A DNA stretch of 64,000 nucleotides from Gammaproteobacteria bacterium (GTDB lineage: Bacteria; Gemmatimonadota; Gemmatimonadetes; Longimicrobiales; Gaopeijiaceae). The notes beneath the pieces were generated by a model. That model worked only from the letters and a program-made list of their open reading frames with translations. It had not been told where the DNA came from and made no database searches. Made by a program: the position numbers and the translations under genes. Below are positions 1 to 10,608 of the stretch, in pieces; the first letter of the stretch is position 1; the number at the start of each line of letters is the position of its first letter. Where the stretch lies: contig JAPPJO010000088.1 of the NCBI GenBank assembly GCA_028820325.1, positions 186,001-250,000 on the forward strand. Reading direction: 5' to 3'.

Positions 1-1512
1 GAGGACGGAGGCCCACAGAGAGGTCAGCGCGCCCGCTGCGGCGAGCAGCGCGATTGCTCCCAACGTGCCGGCAGCGACCAGAACCAGCCGCTGGACACGC
101 CGTCCCAGTTCGGGATCGCGCACGCAGGCGAAGATGCGGTCCACCCCCAGCGCCGCCAGCGTCGCCGCGCTGAAGGCGACCAGGTAGGCCGCCTGAGAGG
201 GCGCCCGGAAGAGGCTGATGCCGGGCAGGACTTCATAGGCTATGCGCCAGACGGGCGTATGGGTGCCGAGAGCGAACAGAAGGGCGGTCCCGGCCAGCCC
301 CCCGAAGAACCAGCGCAGCCCGCGCAGGGGTCCGCCCACGAACGAGATCGCGGCAAGCAAGAGCAGTACCAGGCCCGCGTATTCGTGGTTGTGCTTGAAC
401 GGATTGCGGCCCCAGTAGGTGTTGTCGGCCCAGCTTCCCGTACCGCCGATGTTGGCTCCCGCGAATTCGGGGATGACGAGGGAGAAGGCCTCCTCCGGAT
501 GAAGCGACCAGGAACTGGACCACTCGAGGGCGGCATCCTCGTCGAGTGCCTCGGAGGTCGCGGTGCGCCGGGAGTCGGCGGTCACGTAGTCGAGGGCCGG
601 CAGGAGTTGGCCGCCTGTGATGAGCGCGCCGGTGATCGACGCCGCCAGAAACAGACCGAAGCGTGACGCCGCCCGCGAGCGCGAGCCGGGGCGGGTCCCA
701 GCGGCATCTGCATCCCGTGGATTGTCGTCCGTCCCGGCCACAGCTTCCGCACCCGTCCCCCGCAGGATCTGAACGCTGCGGAACATGGCGAACAGCCCGG
801 TGGCGCCGAACAGGAAGTACGCCGTCTGGAAGTGCGGCGTCAGGATCACGAGCGCGATCACCAGGGCCAGCCAGGTGAACGACTTGAGGCCGGGGCCCAG
901 GAAGTGCCGCTCCGTGGCCCAGAACAGCAGCGAGGTCAGCGCGGTCACGAACATCTTGCCGTCGTGACCCGCGAACACGAGCCCGACGAAGACCGGGGCG
1001 AGCATGTAGCCGGTTCCCGCGACCAGCGCCGCGGCCCGGGAGACCCCCAGCGCGCGCACCCACATGAACATGAAGAAGCCCGCCGCCGCGACGTGCACGA
1101 CGAGCTTCCATCCGAGCGCCCGATAGGGCTCCACGAGGATGAGCAGCAGGAGAGAAGGCGGGTAGAAGGAATCGCCCGCGCTGAGGGCTTCTACCAAGGG
1201 AGTGCCCCCGAGGAACTGCGGCAGCCATCCCGGGATGCGGCCCAGTTCGGCCAGGGCGTCCGCGTAGATTGCGCGTGCCATGTAGCCGCCGGCCAGGGTG
1301 TCGCTCCCGTAGAGCATCGCGCTGCTGAAGATGAACCCGCGGAACAGGACCACCGTCAGCCCGAGGAAGAGGGCCCACGGAAGCCACCTGGGGATGGCGG
1401 GAGCGCCGCCGGAGGCCATCTGCGCCCGCGAAGGAGCGCTCTTCCGTGCCGAGGCTGTCTCTGCGCGCGGCCTCCGCGCCTGCTTTCGCTTGCCTCGTCG
1501 CTTCGCGCTCAT
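1..1512 (-). CDS. YfhO-like polytopic membrane protein (3' end cut by window edge)
   Basis: The frame is open from ATG at 1512 to the window edge, giving 504 residues without a stop. After a basic, cytoplasmic N-terminus (MSAKRRGKRKQARR) come repeated hydrophobic segments, starting with PWALFLGLTVVLF and including stretches such as LLLLILVEPY and GLVLLLLAAISFVGG. Large extracytoplasmic loops, one with the GSDTLAGGYMARAIY motif typical of the family, lie between them. The layout resembles YfhO/GT-C-like multi-pass proteins, which in other bacteria help glycosylate cell-envelope polymers. The gene lies 46 bp downstream of a polyprenol-phosphate-type glycosyltransferase on the same strand, a common partner that makes lipid-linked sugar donors. 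The exact substrate is unknown. Family assignment rests on topology and loop motifs, so it is moderate. Confidence 0.65.
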   Translation of the reverse strand, partial: MSAKRRGKRKQARRPRAETASARKSAPSRAQMASGGAPAIPRWLPWALFLGLTVVLFRGFIFSSAMLYGSDTLAGGYMARAIYADALAELGRIPGWLPQFLGGTPLVEALSAGDSFYPPSLLLLILVEPYRALGWKLVVHVAAAGFFMFMWVRALGVSRAAALVAGTGYMLAPVFVGLVFAGHDGKMFVTALTSLLFWATERHFLGPGLKSFTWLALVIALVILTPHFQTAYFLFGATGLFAMFRSVQILRGTGAEAVAGTDDNPRDADAAGTRPGSRSRAASRFGLFLAASITGALITGGQLLPALDYVTADSRRTATSEALDEDAALEWSSSWSLHPEEAFSLVIPEFAGANIGGTGSWADNTYWGRNPFKHNHEYAGLVLLLLAAISFVGGPLRGLRWFFGGLAGTALLFALGTHTPVWRIAYEVLPGISLFRAPSQAAYLVAFSAATLAALGVDRIFACVRDPELGRRVQRLVLVAAGTLGAIALLAAAGALTSLWASVL

Positions 1513-1558
1513 CGATCTCGTCCCACGGTTCCGCGTCGCTTCAGCCCGCGCGCACCGC

Positions 1559-2674
1559 TCAACCGTCCCCGGTAGCCGCGGGCCCGGACCCTGCATCATC
1601 GCGTGTCCCGCCAGCCAACTGGCGTCGCAGCGCCTCGATCTCGTGCCGGACGTGGGCGATCTGCTCGCTGACCAGGCCGAATCCTGCCAGAAGGAACCCG
1701 AGCGTCTCCAGCAAGACCACCAACTGGATCAGCAGACGGTAGCCGAACGGGGGCACGTAGGGCTCGAATCCCAGCGCCGGATGCAGGTAACGCAGGTAGA
1801 GGGCGCCCGCCGCAACCAGTCCTCCCAGTGCCGCCAGAGCCAGTCCGGAAGCACCGAACAGCAGCAGCGGCTTGCGCGAAAAGAACACCAGAAAGGCGAC
1901 GGATGCCAGGTCGGTAACGCCGATCACCACGCGCCACAGCCCCTGGTACTTGGATTCGCCCGCCCTGCGGTCGTAGAGCTTGATGTCGATTTCGGTGACC
2001 GTGGCCCCGCGCCCGTGCGCCAGCACAACGAAGAAACGATGCCAGTCGTGCCTGAGCGTGAGCCCGTCCAGGATCTCCCGCCGAAACCCCTTCATGGCTG
2101 AGTTGAGGTGGGTGACGGGCACACGGAACAGCAGGCGCGACATGCGGTTGTAGATCTCGGACACCGCCGCCTTGTCGTAGTGGCCGATGCGCCGCCCGGA
2201 GACGATGTCCCACCCTTCGTCGAGCTTCTCCAGGAAGCGGGGGATGTCGCGCGGGGAGTGCTGCAGATCGGCGTCGAAGAGGATGATGCAGCGACGATCG
2301 GTGGCGTTGACACCGGTGACCATCGCTTCGGTCTTGCCCCGGTTGCGCCGATGGCGGACGACGCGAAACCCGTCCCAGTCCGCCGCCTCGCGGCGGGCCA
2401 CCTCCGCCGTGCCGTCGGTGGACCCGTCGTCCACGAGCACGACTTCACCGTCGAGATGGAACTCCTGGAATGCGTCCCGCAGTTCGCGCACCAGGTCGGG
2501 GACCACGGGGGCCTCGTTGAATGCGGGAATGACGACCGCGAAGTCCCTTCTGGCCTGCTGGATCTCCGGTTTCAGATTCTGCCCCGGTCGGAGGGTGGCG
2601 TTGCCGCGTGCGCCGCGCGTTGGGCGAGCGCGGTCAAGATGGTCTCGCAGGACACGGTACGCCACTCGCGGCAC
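1559..2674 (-). CDS. Family 2 glycosyltransferase, DPM1/GtrB-like, with C-terminal membrane anchor
   Basis: A GT-A fold glycosyltransferase of about 371 residues. It has the start strand FAVVIPAFNEAP, the nucleotide-sugar motif VLVDDGSTDGT, and the metal-binding DADLQHSPRDIP. The RNRGKTEAM segment and SAMKGFRREIL are typical of polyprenyl-phosphate mannose/glucose synthases. Two hydrophobic helices near the C-terminus (around residues 260-345) probably anchor it in the cytoplasmic membrane, where it would load a sugar onto a lipid carrier for the YfhO-like protein encoded just downstream. The start is uncertain: the GTG at 2674 gives an odd Arg-rich leader of about 40 residues, and GTG at 2665, with GAGG about 9 bases upstream, is equally possible. 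The sugar and acceptor cannot be read from sequence. Confidence 0.85.
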   Translation of the reverse strand: MPRVAYRVLRDHLDRARPTRGARGNATLRPGQNLKPEIQQARRDFAVVIPAFNEAPVVPDLVRELRDAFQEFHLDGEVVLVDDGSTDGTAEVARREAADWDGFRVVRHRRNRGKTEAMVTGVNATDRRCIILFDADLQHSPRDIPRFLEKLDEGWDIVSGRRIGHYDKAAVSEIYNRMSRLLFRVPVTHLNSAMKGFRREILDGLTLRHDWHRFFVVLAHGRGATVTEIDIKLYDRRAGESKYQGLWRVVIGVTDLASVAFLVFFSRKPLLLFGASGLALAALGGLVAAGALYLRYLHPALGFEPYVPPFGYRLLIQLVVLLETLGFLLAGFGLVSEQIAHVRHEIEALRRQLAGGTRDDAGSGPAATGDG

Positions 2675-2904
2675 CCTCGTTCCGCGCCGTGGCAGGGCGC
2701 GGGAGGCACCGCGGGCGAGAGATCGCGGGGGTCTCGGCGGGCCCCCGGCTCAGCCCTTGCGGTGGGATGGCGAATCGCGAGATTTGTCCCTGCCGGTCGC
2801 TGCCCGTGCCCTTTGCCGGGCTGTTCGAAGAGCCGCACCCGAGCCGGGCGACCACCGTTTTCCCGTCGCCGCCCAGATTTCTCCCTACCGTACCCGAGGC
2901 TGTC

Positions 2905-4536
<1,632 letters not shown>

Positions 4537-4553
4537 CGGGGCTCGAGCCGGAC

Positions 4554-5393
4554 ATGGACACAACACGGTCGAACGGGCCGAGCGTGGCCTTTATCGGTGC
4601 CGGAGCCATGGGCGCGGCAATGATCGGCGGCCTTGCGGGGGGCGACGACATCGATCGGGCCCACATGATCGCGAGCGACCGAAACGAGGACCGGCTCGCG
4701 CTGGTGCGGGACCAGTTCGGGGTCCGGACCACCCTGTGCAACCGCGAGGCGGCCCGGGACGCGGACGTCGTCGTCCTGGCGGTCAAGCCGCAGGTCCTGC
4801 CCGGCGTGCTCTCGGAGCTTCAGGGCGGGATCCGGCGGGACGCGCTGACGCTGTCGATCGTGGCCGGCGCCTCCATCGGCACCATCGCCTCGCTGCTCAA
4901 GCACCGCGCCATCGTACGCACCATGCCCAACACGCCGGCCCAGGTCGGGGAGGGCATGACCGTGTGGACGGCGACCCCGGAGGTCTCGCCGGAGCAGAGG
5001 GCGCAGGCAGGAACCATCGTCGGGTCGCTGGGGCGACAGCTGTTCGTCGACGACGAGCGGTTCCTCGACATCGCGACGGCCATCAGCGGCACCGGACCGG
5101 CCTACGTGTTTCTCATGATGGAGGCGCTGATCGACGCGGCCGTTCATCTCGGGTTCTCGCGCAAGGACGCGCGCGAACTCGTGGTGCAGACCATCCGCGG
5201 CGCGGCGATCTACGCCGAGCACCAGACCGTCCATCCAGCCGAGCTGCGCAACCGCGTGACCTCACCCGGAGGCACCACGGCCGAGGCGCTGTACCAGCTT
5301 GAGAAGGGCGGTTTCCGCACCATCATGTCCAAGGCGGTGCACGCGGCGTTCCAGCGCAGCGTGGCCCTGGGCGAGATGAGCACGCAGGCGTAG
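4554..5393 (+). CDS. proC: Pyrroline-5-carboxylate reductase
   Basis: A 279-residue enzyme that reduces P5C to proline with NAD(P)H, the last step of proline synthesis. The dinucleotide-binding Rossmann motif is FIGAGAMGAAMIGG near residue 13. The middle carries VKPQVLP and RTMPNTPAQVGEGMT, and the C-terminal family signature VTSPGGTTAEAL is intact. ATG at 4554 gives the family length. The frame is open far upstream, but that stretch is the out-of-frame shadow of pruA. It sits 17 bp after pruA, probably co-transcribed. A hairpin follows the stop codon. Confidence 0.96.
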   Translation: MDTTRSNGPSVAFIGAGAMGAAMIGGLAGGDDIDRAHMIASDRNEDRLALVRDQFGVRTTLCNREAARDADVVVLAVKPQVLPGVLSELQGGIRRDALTLSIVAGASIGTIASLLKHRAIVRTMPNTPAQVGEGMTVWTATPEVSPEQRAQAGTIVGSLGRQLFVDDERFLDIATAISGTGPAYVFLMMEALIDAAVHLGFSRKDARELVVQTIRGAAIYAEHQTVHPAELRNRVTSPGGTTAEALYQLEKGGFRTIMSKAVHAAFQRSVALGEMSTQA

Positions 5394-5399
5394 CCGCGG

Positions 5400-5429
5400 A
5401 CGCCGGGCGGACGACTCTTCGTCCGGCGT
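5400..5429. terminator. Hairpin between convergent proC and penicillin acylase genes
   Basis: ACGCC pairs with GGCGT and GGACGA with TCGTCC around a CTCT loop, making 11 base pairs interrupted by a 4-base GGGC bulge. It fills the 37-bp gap between two convergent stop codons, so it could end transcription from both sides. There is no U tract, so intrinsic termination is not certain. Confidence 0.5.
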
Positions 5430-5430
5430 G

Positions 5431-7851
5431 CTACCCCGGCAGGAGTACCAGCCGGGAGACCGTGCGTGCCTCCACCTCCGACCGGTCGAGCGGCAGACGC
5501 CACAGTTCGCCGTGCTGCCAGCGCTCCAGCTGGTCCCAACTGTGGCGGTTGGCGGGACGGCCGGACTGCCCTCCGGGCAGGATGAATCCACCCCCGCGGC
5601 CGAGGTCTCCCAGGTCGGCGACGGAACGCTGGCTGGGCCCGGCGGTGACCTCGAACAGGGGGACGTTGCCCTCGAACGGGGCGGCGTCGACCGTGTAGTC
5701 GTCGCCCGGCCGGGGAAGACCGCGCCGGCCGAAGCCCAGCAGTCCGCCGATCAGCGGCACGTCCTGAAAGGGATGCGAGATGCGCAGGAGGTGGACCTCC
5801 CCCCAAGGTCGACCGCTCGCCTCGGCCGCCTCGAGCGCGGCCTGCCCGGCCAGGGAGTCCACCCCGGCCCCGCCGGCGTCGAGCGCCCGCCCCACCATGT
5901 ACTGCGGGAAATAGCCGAAACCGCCTGAAGCCGCGTAGAAGCGGGCGCGCAGCGCAGCCCCGAGCGCGTCCGCCCAGGCGTGGAAGAGCGTCGCCTCCGT
6001 GCTCTCCACGGTCGCGCGGCCATCCCAGGCTTCGAGCGCGGCGGCGAGGCTGTCCTGCCCCGCGCGGCGAAAGGCGCCGGCCGCCCGGTCGCGGTAGCGG
6101 GCGATGAAGGCACTCCGGACATCCAGTTGAATGGCCCTCATCGACTCCGCGTCGTGGTCGCTCCGCGCCTCGATCAGCTCGGTGATGCGCTGGGCGCGGT
6201 ACGGGTCCTCCCAGCGGTCCGGGGAGATCAGCAGCGACAGCGAGTCCCGGCCCTGGCGGTTGTTGGCCGTCGCGATAAAGCCGGACGCCGGGTTGAGCAG
6301 CCGGGGATTGCGCTCGTAGGGCAGCGTCCCGGTCCAGTCGTGTTCACCGGTCCAGCCGGGCACCGGGAGGAGGGACGGACGGCCCGAGCGGCGCAGGGGA
6401 ACGGCCCCGGCGAGCTGGTAGCCGAAGTCGCCGGCGGTGTCGGCGAAGACCACGTTCTGGTAGGGGCTGGTGAAGAGGGCCAGCGCGGCGATCAGTTCGC
6501 CGGCGGAATTGGCGAGGTTCATCGCCAGGATCCCGTCGAAGGTCGTCGACGGGTCGTGCGCGCCCCAGCGGAACGACAGCAGTTCGCCTCCCGGCACCGG
6601 ATCCACGGATGTCATGACGGGGCCGTGGCGAGTTTCGCGCACCACCATGCGCACCGGCTCTTCGCGCCCGCGCACCCGGATCGATTCCTCCCGCACCCGG
6701 AACGGCTCGCTCCCCTCCGGCGTCAGGTAGCGCGTGGTGTCGGCAGGGTCCACCCGTTCGATGAAGAAGTCGGAGTCATCCACCATCGCGTTGGTGAAGC
6801 CCCATGCAACGCCGGCGGTGTGTCCCGCGGCCACGCCGGGCGCGCCCGGCAGGCTCTGTCCGACGACATCCAGGCCGGGCGCGTGCAGCCCGATGAGGTA
6901 CCAGATGTTGGGGTGGTCCAGGCCCAGGTGCATGTCGTTGGCGAGCAGGGGCATTCCGGTCGCGGTGCGGGAGCCTCCGACGACCCAGGAGTTCGAGGCA
7001 CGGAAGATGCTCGCCGCTTCCAGCGCGGTGCGGGCGGCCGCGGGCATGCGCGCCGACGCGATCACGTCGCCGGAGACGGCGGGGGGCAGAGCGGCCGGCG
7101 GCGCGACGGGACCGCTGGCGATCCCGCCACCCCCGGATACGCCGGTATCGCCGGGAACTCCGCCATCTGCGCGCGCCACCGGGCCATCCTGCAGAATCGT
7201 CACCCCCCAGTCCGGATAGGACGGCAGCAACTCCAGAACGGCTTCGTCTCCCGCGGTGGCGCGCGCGCCCGCCAGCGACATCGAGACCCCGTACTGTGAC
7301 AGGTCCCAGGCCATGATCTTCTCGACCGCGAGCGAGTGCTCGAGCTCCCAGGTCTCGAAGCCGGCGCGCAGCAGGACGAACTCGGGCGGCAGGAGACCGC
7401 GCCATCCGGCCATGGCCGCGTTCACCCCGCGGGCGTACGCCTCCACCAGCGCCCGGGTCCCTTCGCTGACGGCCGTCTCGCGCCCCGCCCGCGCGAGGCC
7501 CAGCGCGCGCAGGAAGCGGTCGGCATCCAGGGTTTCCTCGCCGAACAGCTCGCTCAGACGTCCCTGGGCGACGCGGCGGAACATCTCCAGTTGCCAGAGG
7601 CGGTCCGTCGCGTGCAGATACCCCTGCGCGAAGACCGCGTCGGCCAGCGAACCCGCCCACACGTGGGGCACGCCCAGGGAGTCGCGCAGGATCTCCACCG
7701 GCTGCTCCAGGCCGGCAAGCACGAGCTCCCCGGACGCCGGCGCGGGACCGGCGGCCAGCCGCCTGAGCCAGATCGCGCCCGCCAGCGAAGCGAGCAGAAC
7801 CCCTGCCAGTGTCCCGAGCAGGATCCTCCGGAACAGGCGGCCCCTCTTCAG
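5431..7851 (-). CDS. Penicillin acylase family (Ntn-hydrolase), membrane-anchored, probable CTG start
   Basis: An N-terminal nucleophile amidohydrolase of the penicillin G/acyl-homoserine-lactone acylase family. Family knowledge: a precursor is exported, then cleaves itself at a Ser that becomes the catalytic N-terminus of the beta chain. That Ser is visible in RASNSWVVGG, followed by LANDMHLGLDHPN. The alpha chain carries GVPHVWA and AQGYLHATDRLWQLEM. The first ATG/GTG/TTG in frame is GTG 7722, but the reading frame upstream encodes a basic patch and a hydrophobic helix (RRILLGTLAGVLLASLAGAI), the expected anchor. CTG 7851 overlaps the upstream stop as CTGA and would start just before this helix. 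I use that start, with less certainty than the gene itself. The substrate could be an N-acyl amide, acyl-homoserine lactone or beta-lactam; the sequence does not decide. Confidence 0.87.
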   Translation of the reverse strand: MKRGRLFRRILLGTLAGVLLASLAGAIWLRRLAAGPAPASGELVLAGLEQPVEILRDSLGVPHVWAGSLADAVFAQGYLHATDRLWQLEMFRRVAQGRLSELFGEETLDADRFLRALGLARAGRETAVSEGTRALVEAYARGVNAAMAGWRGLLPPEFVLLRAGFETWELEHSLAVEKIMAWDLSQYGVSMSLAGARATAGDEAVLELLPSYPDWGVTILQDGPVARADGGVPGDTGVSGGGGIASGPVAPPAALPPAVSGDVIASARMPAAARTALEAASIFRASNSWVVGGSRTATGMPLLANDMHLGLDHPNIWYLIGLHAPGLDVVGQSLPGAPGVAAGHTAGVAWGFTNAMVDDSDFFIERVDPADTTRYLTPEGSEPFRVREESIRVRGREEPVRMVVRETRHGPVMTSVDPVPGGELLSFRWGAHDPSTTFDGILAMNLANSAGELIAALALFTSPYQNVVFADTAGDFGYQLAGAVPLRRSGRPSLLPVPGWTGEHDWTGTLPYERNPRLLNPASGFIATANNRQGRDSLSLLISPDRWEDPYRAQRITELIEARSDHDAESMRAIQLDVRSAFIARYRDRAAGAFRRAGQDSLAAALEAWDGRATVESTEATLFHAWADALGAALRARFYAASGGFGYFPQYMVGRALDAGGAGVDSLAGQAALEAAEASGRPWGEVHLLRISHPFQDVPLIGGLLGFGRRGLPRPGDDYTVDAAPFEGNVPLFEVTAGPSQRSVADLGDLGRGGGFILPGGQSGRPANRHSWDQLERWQHGELWRLPLDRSEVEARTVSRLVLLPG

Positions 7852-9050
7852 CGCGACGCCTCCAGAGCCCGGCTGAAGTCGCGCTGCAGGTCCCGGACCT
7901 CTTCGAGCCCCACCGAGACACGAACGAACCCGTCGGGAATGCCCGCCTGCGTCCTCTCCTCCGGTGTCAGGCCGATGTGAGACGTGAAGCGCGGCTGCGA
8001 CACCAGGGTCTCGACGCCGCCCAGGCTGGGCGCGACCCTGGCCACCTCCAGACTGCGGCAGAATGCGTCCGCGCCCGCGCCGCCGCTCTCCAGCACGAAA
8101 CCCACCATGCCGCCGAAACCGTCCAGAAGCTCGCCCGCGAGAGCGCGGTCGGGGTGACTGGCGAGCCCGGGGTAGGAGACGCGCGAGACCCCGGGCCGGC
8201 CTTCCAGCCAGGCGGCGAGCTCGAGACCGCTCCGGTTGTGGCGCGCCATGCGCACCGACAGCGTCTTGATCCCGCGCTCCAGCAGCCAGGCCGCGTGCGG
8301 GTCCAGCGCCGGGCCGTAGAGCACCAGCATGCGCTGCACGCGCTCGACCAGCTCGCGGCTGCCGGAGACGACGCCCGCGATCAGGTCGGAATGGCCGCCG
8401 AGATACTTGGTCGCGCTGTGGATCACCACGTCTACGCCGAGGCGGGCCGGCCTCAGGTTGACGGGCGAGGCGAAGGTGGCGTCCATCATGGTCACCGCTC
8501 CGGCCTGGCGCGCGAGGCGCACCGGGATGCGCGGATCGAAGACGCGCATCACGGGGTTGGTCGGGGTCTCCAGGAAGAGAATGCGGGTGTTGTCCCGCAT
8601 CGCCGACTCCCAGGCGCAGGTCTCGTCCGGATCTACGAAGGTCGTGGTCACCCCCCGGTGCGGCATCTCATCGGCGAGCAACGTGGCGGTGGCGCCGTAC
8701 AGGTGCTTCGAGGCAACGACGTGGTCCCCGGCGCGGGTCAGGGCGAGAACGGGAAGCGCGGTGGCCGCCATCCCGCTTGCCACGGCCAGCGAGGCTTCGG
8801 TGCCCTCGAGCGCCGCCAGCTTCTTCGCCACGGCGACCTGATTCGGGTTGTTGCCGTACCGGGAGTAGCGCAGCTCGGGCGCATCGCCGGGCGCGTTCCA
8901 GAAGAAGGTGGAGCTCTGGACCACGGGCAGTACGACGGCTTCGCCGGGACGCGGCTCGGGGGCGCCGGCGTGGACACCCAGCGTGCCCGGACCCCAGGCC
9001 TCCCGCACCTCCGGCGAATCGTTCGTTCTCTCCTCCGAGACGCTCTTCAT
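7848..9050 (-). CDS. Trans-sulfuration PLP enzyme (cystathionine gamma-synthase/lyase type)
   Basis: A 400-residue fold-type I PLP enzyme of the Cys/Met metabolism family. The PLP lysine is Lys215 in HSATKYLGGHSD. YSRYGNNPN, EGTEASLAVASGMAA and LVSQPRFTSH are also family signatures. Members make cystathionine, homocysteine or methanethiol from homoserine esters, cystathionine or methionine, and the fine specificity (MetB, MetZ, MccB, MegL) cannot be set by eye. Its ATG overlaps the stop of the STAS-like gene upstream (ATGA), and its own stop overlaps the acylase start, so the three are probably coupled. Homocysteine S-methyltransferase in the same run supports a link to methionine/cysteine metabolism. 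Confidence 0.9.
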   Translation of the reverse strand: MKSVSEERTNDSPEVREAWGPGTLGVHAGAPEPRPGEAVVLPVVQSSTFFWNAPGDAPELRYSRYGNNPNQVAVAKKLAALEGTEASLAVASGMAATALPVLALTRAGDHVVASKHLYGATATLLADEMPHRGVTTTFVDPDETCAWESAMRDNTRILFLETPTNPVMRVFDPRIPVRLARQAGAVTMMDATFASPVNLRPARLGVDVVIHSATKYLGGHSDLIAGVVSGSRELVERVQRMLVLYGPALDPHAAWLLERGIKTLSVRMARHNRSGLELAAWLEGRPGVSRVSYPGLASHPDRALAGELLDGFGGMVGFVLESGGAGADAFCRSLEVARVAPSLGGVETLVSQPRFTSHIGLTPEERTQAGIPDGFVRVSVGLEEVRDLQRDFSRALEASR

Positions 9051-9634
9051 CCCATCAGACTCCTCATCAGATTGCTCAGCGCCAGATAGTCTCCCGACTC
9101 GGGTCGCCGGAAAACAAGTCCGCGCCGCACGAGTGACTCCAGCGTAGCGCGATCGACCTCGTCCGGAAGGTGTGCCGGGACATCCCCCGGAGAAAGGGCT
9201 CCCCGCTCCTCCAGGGAACGCCAGACCCTCGCATCGGCCTCGCTCGGCACGCCAACCAGCCGGCACGGCCCCGCCGCGGTTTCCGCCACGGCAGTGAGAC
9301 GATGGCGTTCCAGCACGGCCTCGATCGGCTCCAGATGAAGATCGCTCACGCCGCGCAGGATGAAAAAGGCGCGGGTGGCTTGCCCGGGCGGCTGGTAGTG
9401 CAGGAGCAGCTTCGCCACAACCTCGTCCGCGCACGAGAAATCCACCACGTGAACCTCGGAGAAGTCGATGACCGAGAGCGCCATCTCTCCCGCGTTCGCT
9501 AGCTGGCTCTCGATGGCCAGCCGCACCGCGCGCCCCGTGGGCCGGGTCACCAGGTGCGCGTAGAGCGACGCCACCTGCCTCTGTACCAGGCGACGGAGGT
9601 CGATCGCCACGGGATCGATGCCGAATCCGTTCAT
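9047..9634 (-). CDS. STAS-like protein with C-terminal winged-helix-like region
   Basis: A 195-residue soluble protein. Residues about 40-85 contain a strand-helix unit, SVIDFSEVHVVDFSCADEVV, that resembles the STAS-like (DUF4325-type) fold, which is often found beside histidine-kinase-type ATPases. The last 60 residues (RSLEERGALSPGDVPAHLPD, then ESLVRRGLVFRR) look like a small winged helix. It begins 19 bp after a STAS-HATPase gene, so the two probably form a partner-switching pair like anti-sigma and anti-anti-sigma factors. No sigma factor is encoded nearby, so the target is unknown. The family call is by pattern only. Confidence 0.6.
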   Translation of the reverse strand: MNGFGIDPVAIDLRRLVQRQVASLYAHLVTRPTGRAVRLAIESQLANAGEMALSVIDFSEVHVVDFSCADEVVAKLLLHYQPPGQATRAFFILRGVSDLHLEPIEAVLERHRLTAVAETAAGPCRLVGVPSEADARVWRSLEERGALSPGDVPAHLPDEVDRATLESLVRRGLVFRRPESGDYLALSNLMRSLMG

Positions 9635-9653
9635 CAGGCCGGACCCGAGTCCG

Positions 9654-10559
9654 TCATGCGCCGCTCCTCTCCTTGCCCCGCTGCTTCGCGGGCAGAACGA
9701 TGTTGATCTGGGCGCCCGGAAAATGCGCCAGGCCCTGCTCCAGAGCGGGGGTGTCGTCCCATTCGGGCACGTCGGCGATGCGCGCGGTCCCGCTGCGGAT
9801 GGAGATGAGCCCGTCCCAACGGCGCACCTGCCTGCGGATCTGCTGGATTCCCTGGCCTCTGCCCAGGTCCTGGAAACGCGTGACGCCGTGCAGGAAGGCG
9901 GCCTCCAGCGCGCTGCCGTCCCCCCATCGCTCTCCGAAACGGCCGGCGTGCTCGGCCGCGAGGGATTCGCGGAAGCCGCGCCCCAGGTCGGACACGGCGA
10001 TCACCAGCATCCAACGGTCCCGGCGCTTTGCCCAGTAGTACGCCTGCGCGGCCACCCATCCCGGGGCCTCGGCATGTTCGATGATGTTCTGGCACACCTC
10101 CGAGAGCACCACCGAGAACTGGACGACGGTCACCAGTGGATACCCCAGGGTGCGGGTGAGGATGGTCCCCGCGCGCGTCTGCACGCGGTCCACCACCGCG
10201 TGCACGTCGCTGTTGGTGGTCACCGGGGTGATTTCGAGCAGCACGTCGGAGCTTGCGGCGATTTCGCGCGGACGCCGGATCTCTATCGAGAAGAAGCGTC
10301 GAGCCTGCTCGAGGAAGCGGATGCGCGCCAGGTATCCGAGGACCTCCGCCTGCCGGGGAAGCCGCAGATGGGGCGCCTGCCCCAGCCGGCGCTTCAGCAG
10401 TGCGCCGGCGCTGAGGAGCCCAACCAGGCCCTGCGGGTCGACGAAGCGAAGGTAGCCCGCGTCGAAGAGCGCCTTGCCTTCCACGGCCTGCGCGCATTGC
10501 CGGAAGACGCTGTCCACGGTGGAGTAGTCCAGCGACGAGGGTACGCGGATCACATGCAC
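9654..10559 (-). CDS. STAS-like domain fused to HATPase (anti-sigma-factor-type kinase)
   Basis: A 301-residue protein in two parts. Residues 1-95 resemble a STAS domain (alternating strands and helices, FVDPQGLVGLLSAGALL). The usual phosphorylatable Ser after the conserved Asp is absent, with PQG in place of SSG, so regulation by phosphorylation at that site looks unlikely. Residues about 150-295 form a GHKL ATPase: N-box VLSEVCQNIIEHA, G1 box VSDLGRGF and G2 box LGRGQGIQQI. Anti-sigma kinases such as SpoIIAB/RsbW have this fold, but carrying their antagonist domain in cis is less usual. It precedes the STAS-like partner by 19 bp and follows the PfkB gene by 49 bp. Confidence 0.72.
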   Translation of the reverse strand: MHVIRVPSSLDYSTVDSVFRQCAQAVEGKALFDAGYLRFVDPQGLVGLLSAGALLKRRLGQAPHLRLPRQAEVLGYLARIRFLEQARRFFSIEIRRPREIAASSDVLLEITPVTTNSDVHAVVDRVQTRAGTILTRTLGYPLVTVVQFSVVLSEVCQNIIEHAEAPGWVAAQAYYWAKRRDRWMLVIAVSDLGRGFRESLAAEHAGRFGERWGDGSALEAAFLHGVTRFQDLGRGQGIQQIRRQVRRWDGLISIRSGTARIADVPEWDDTPALEQGLAHFPGAQINIVLPAKQRGKERSGA

Positions 10560-10608
10560 CCGGCGAACTCCGGAGTTGGCGCGGCGGGATCGGCGGGCGT
10601 GGCGCGGT

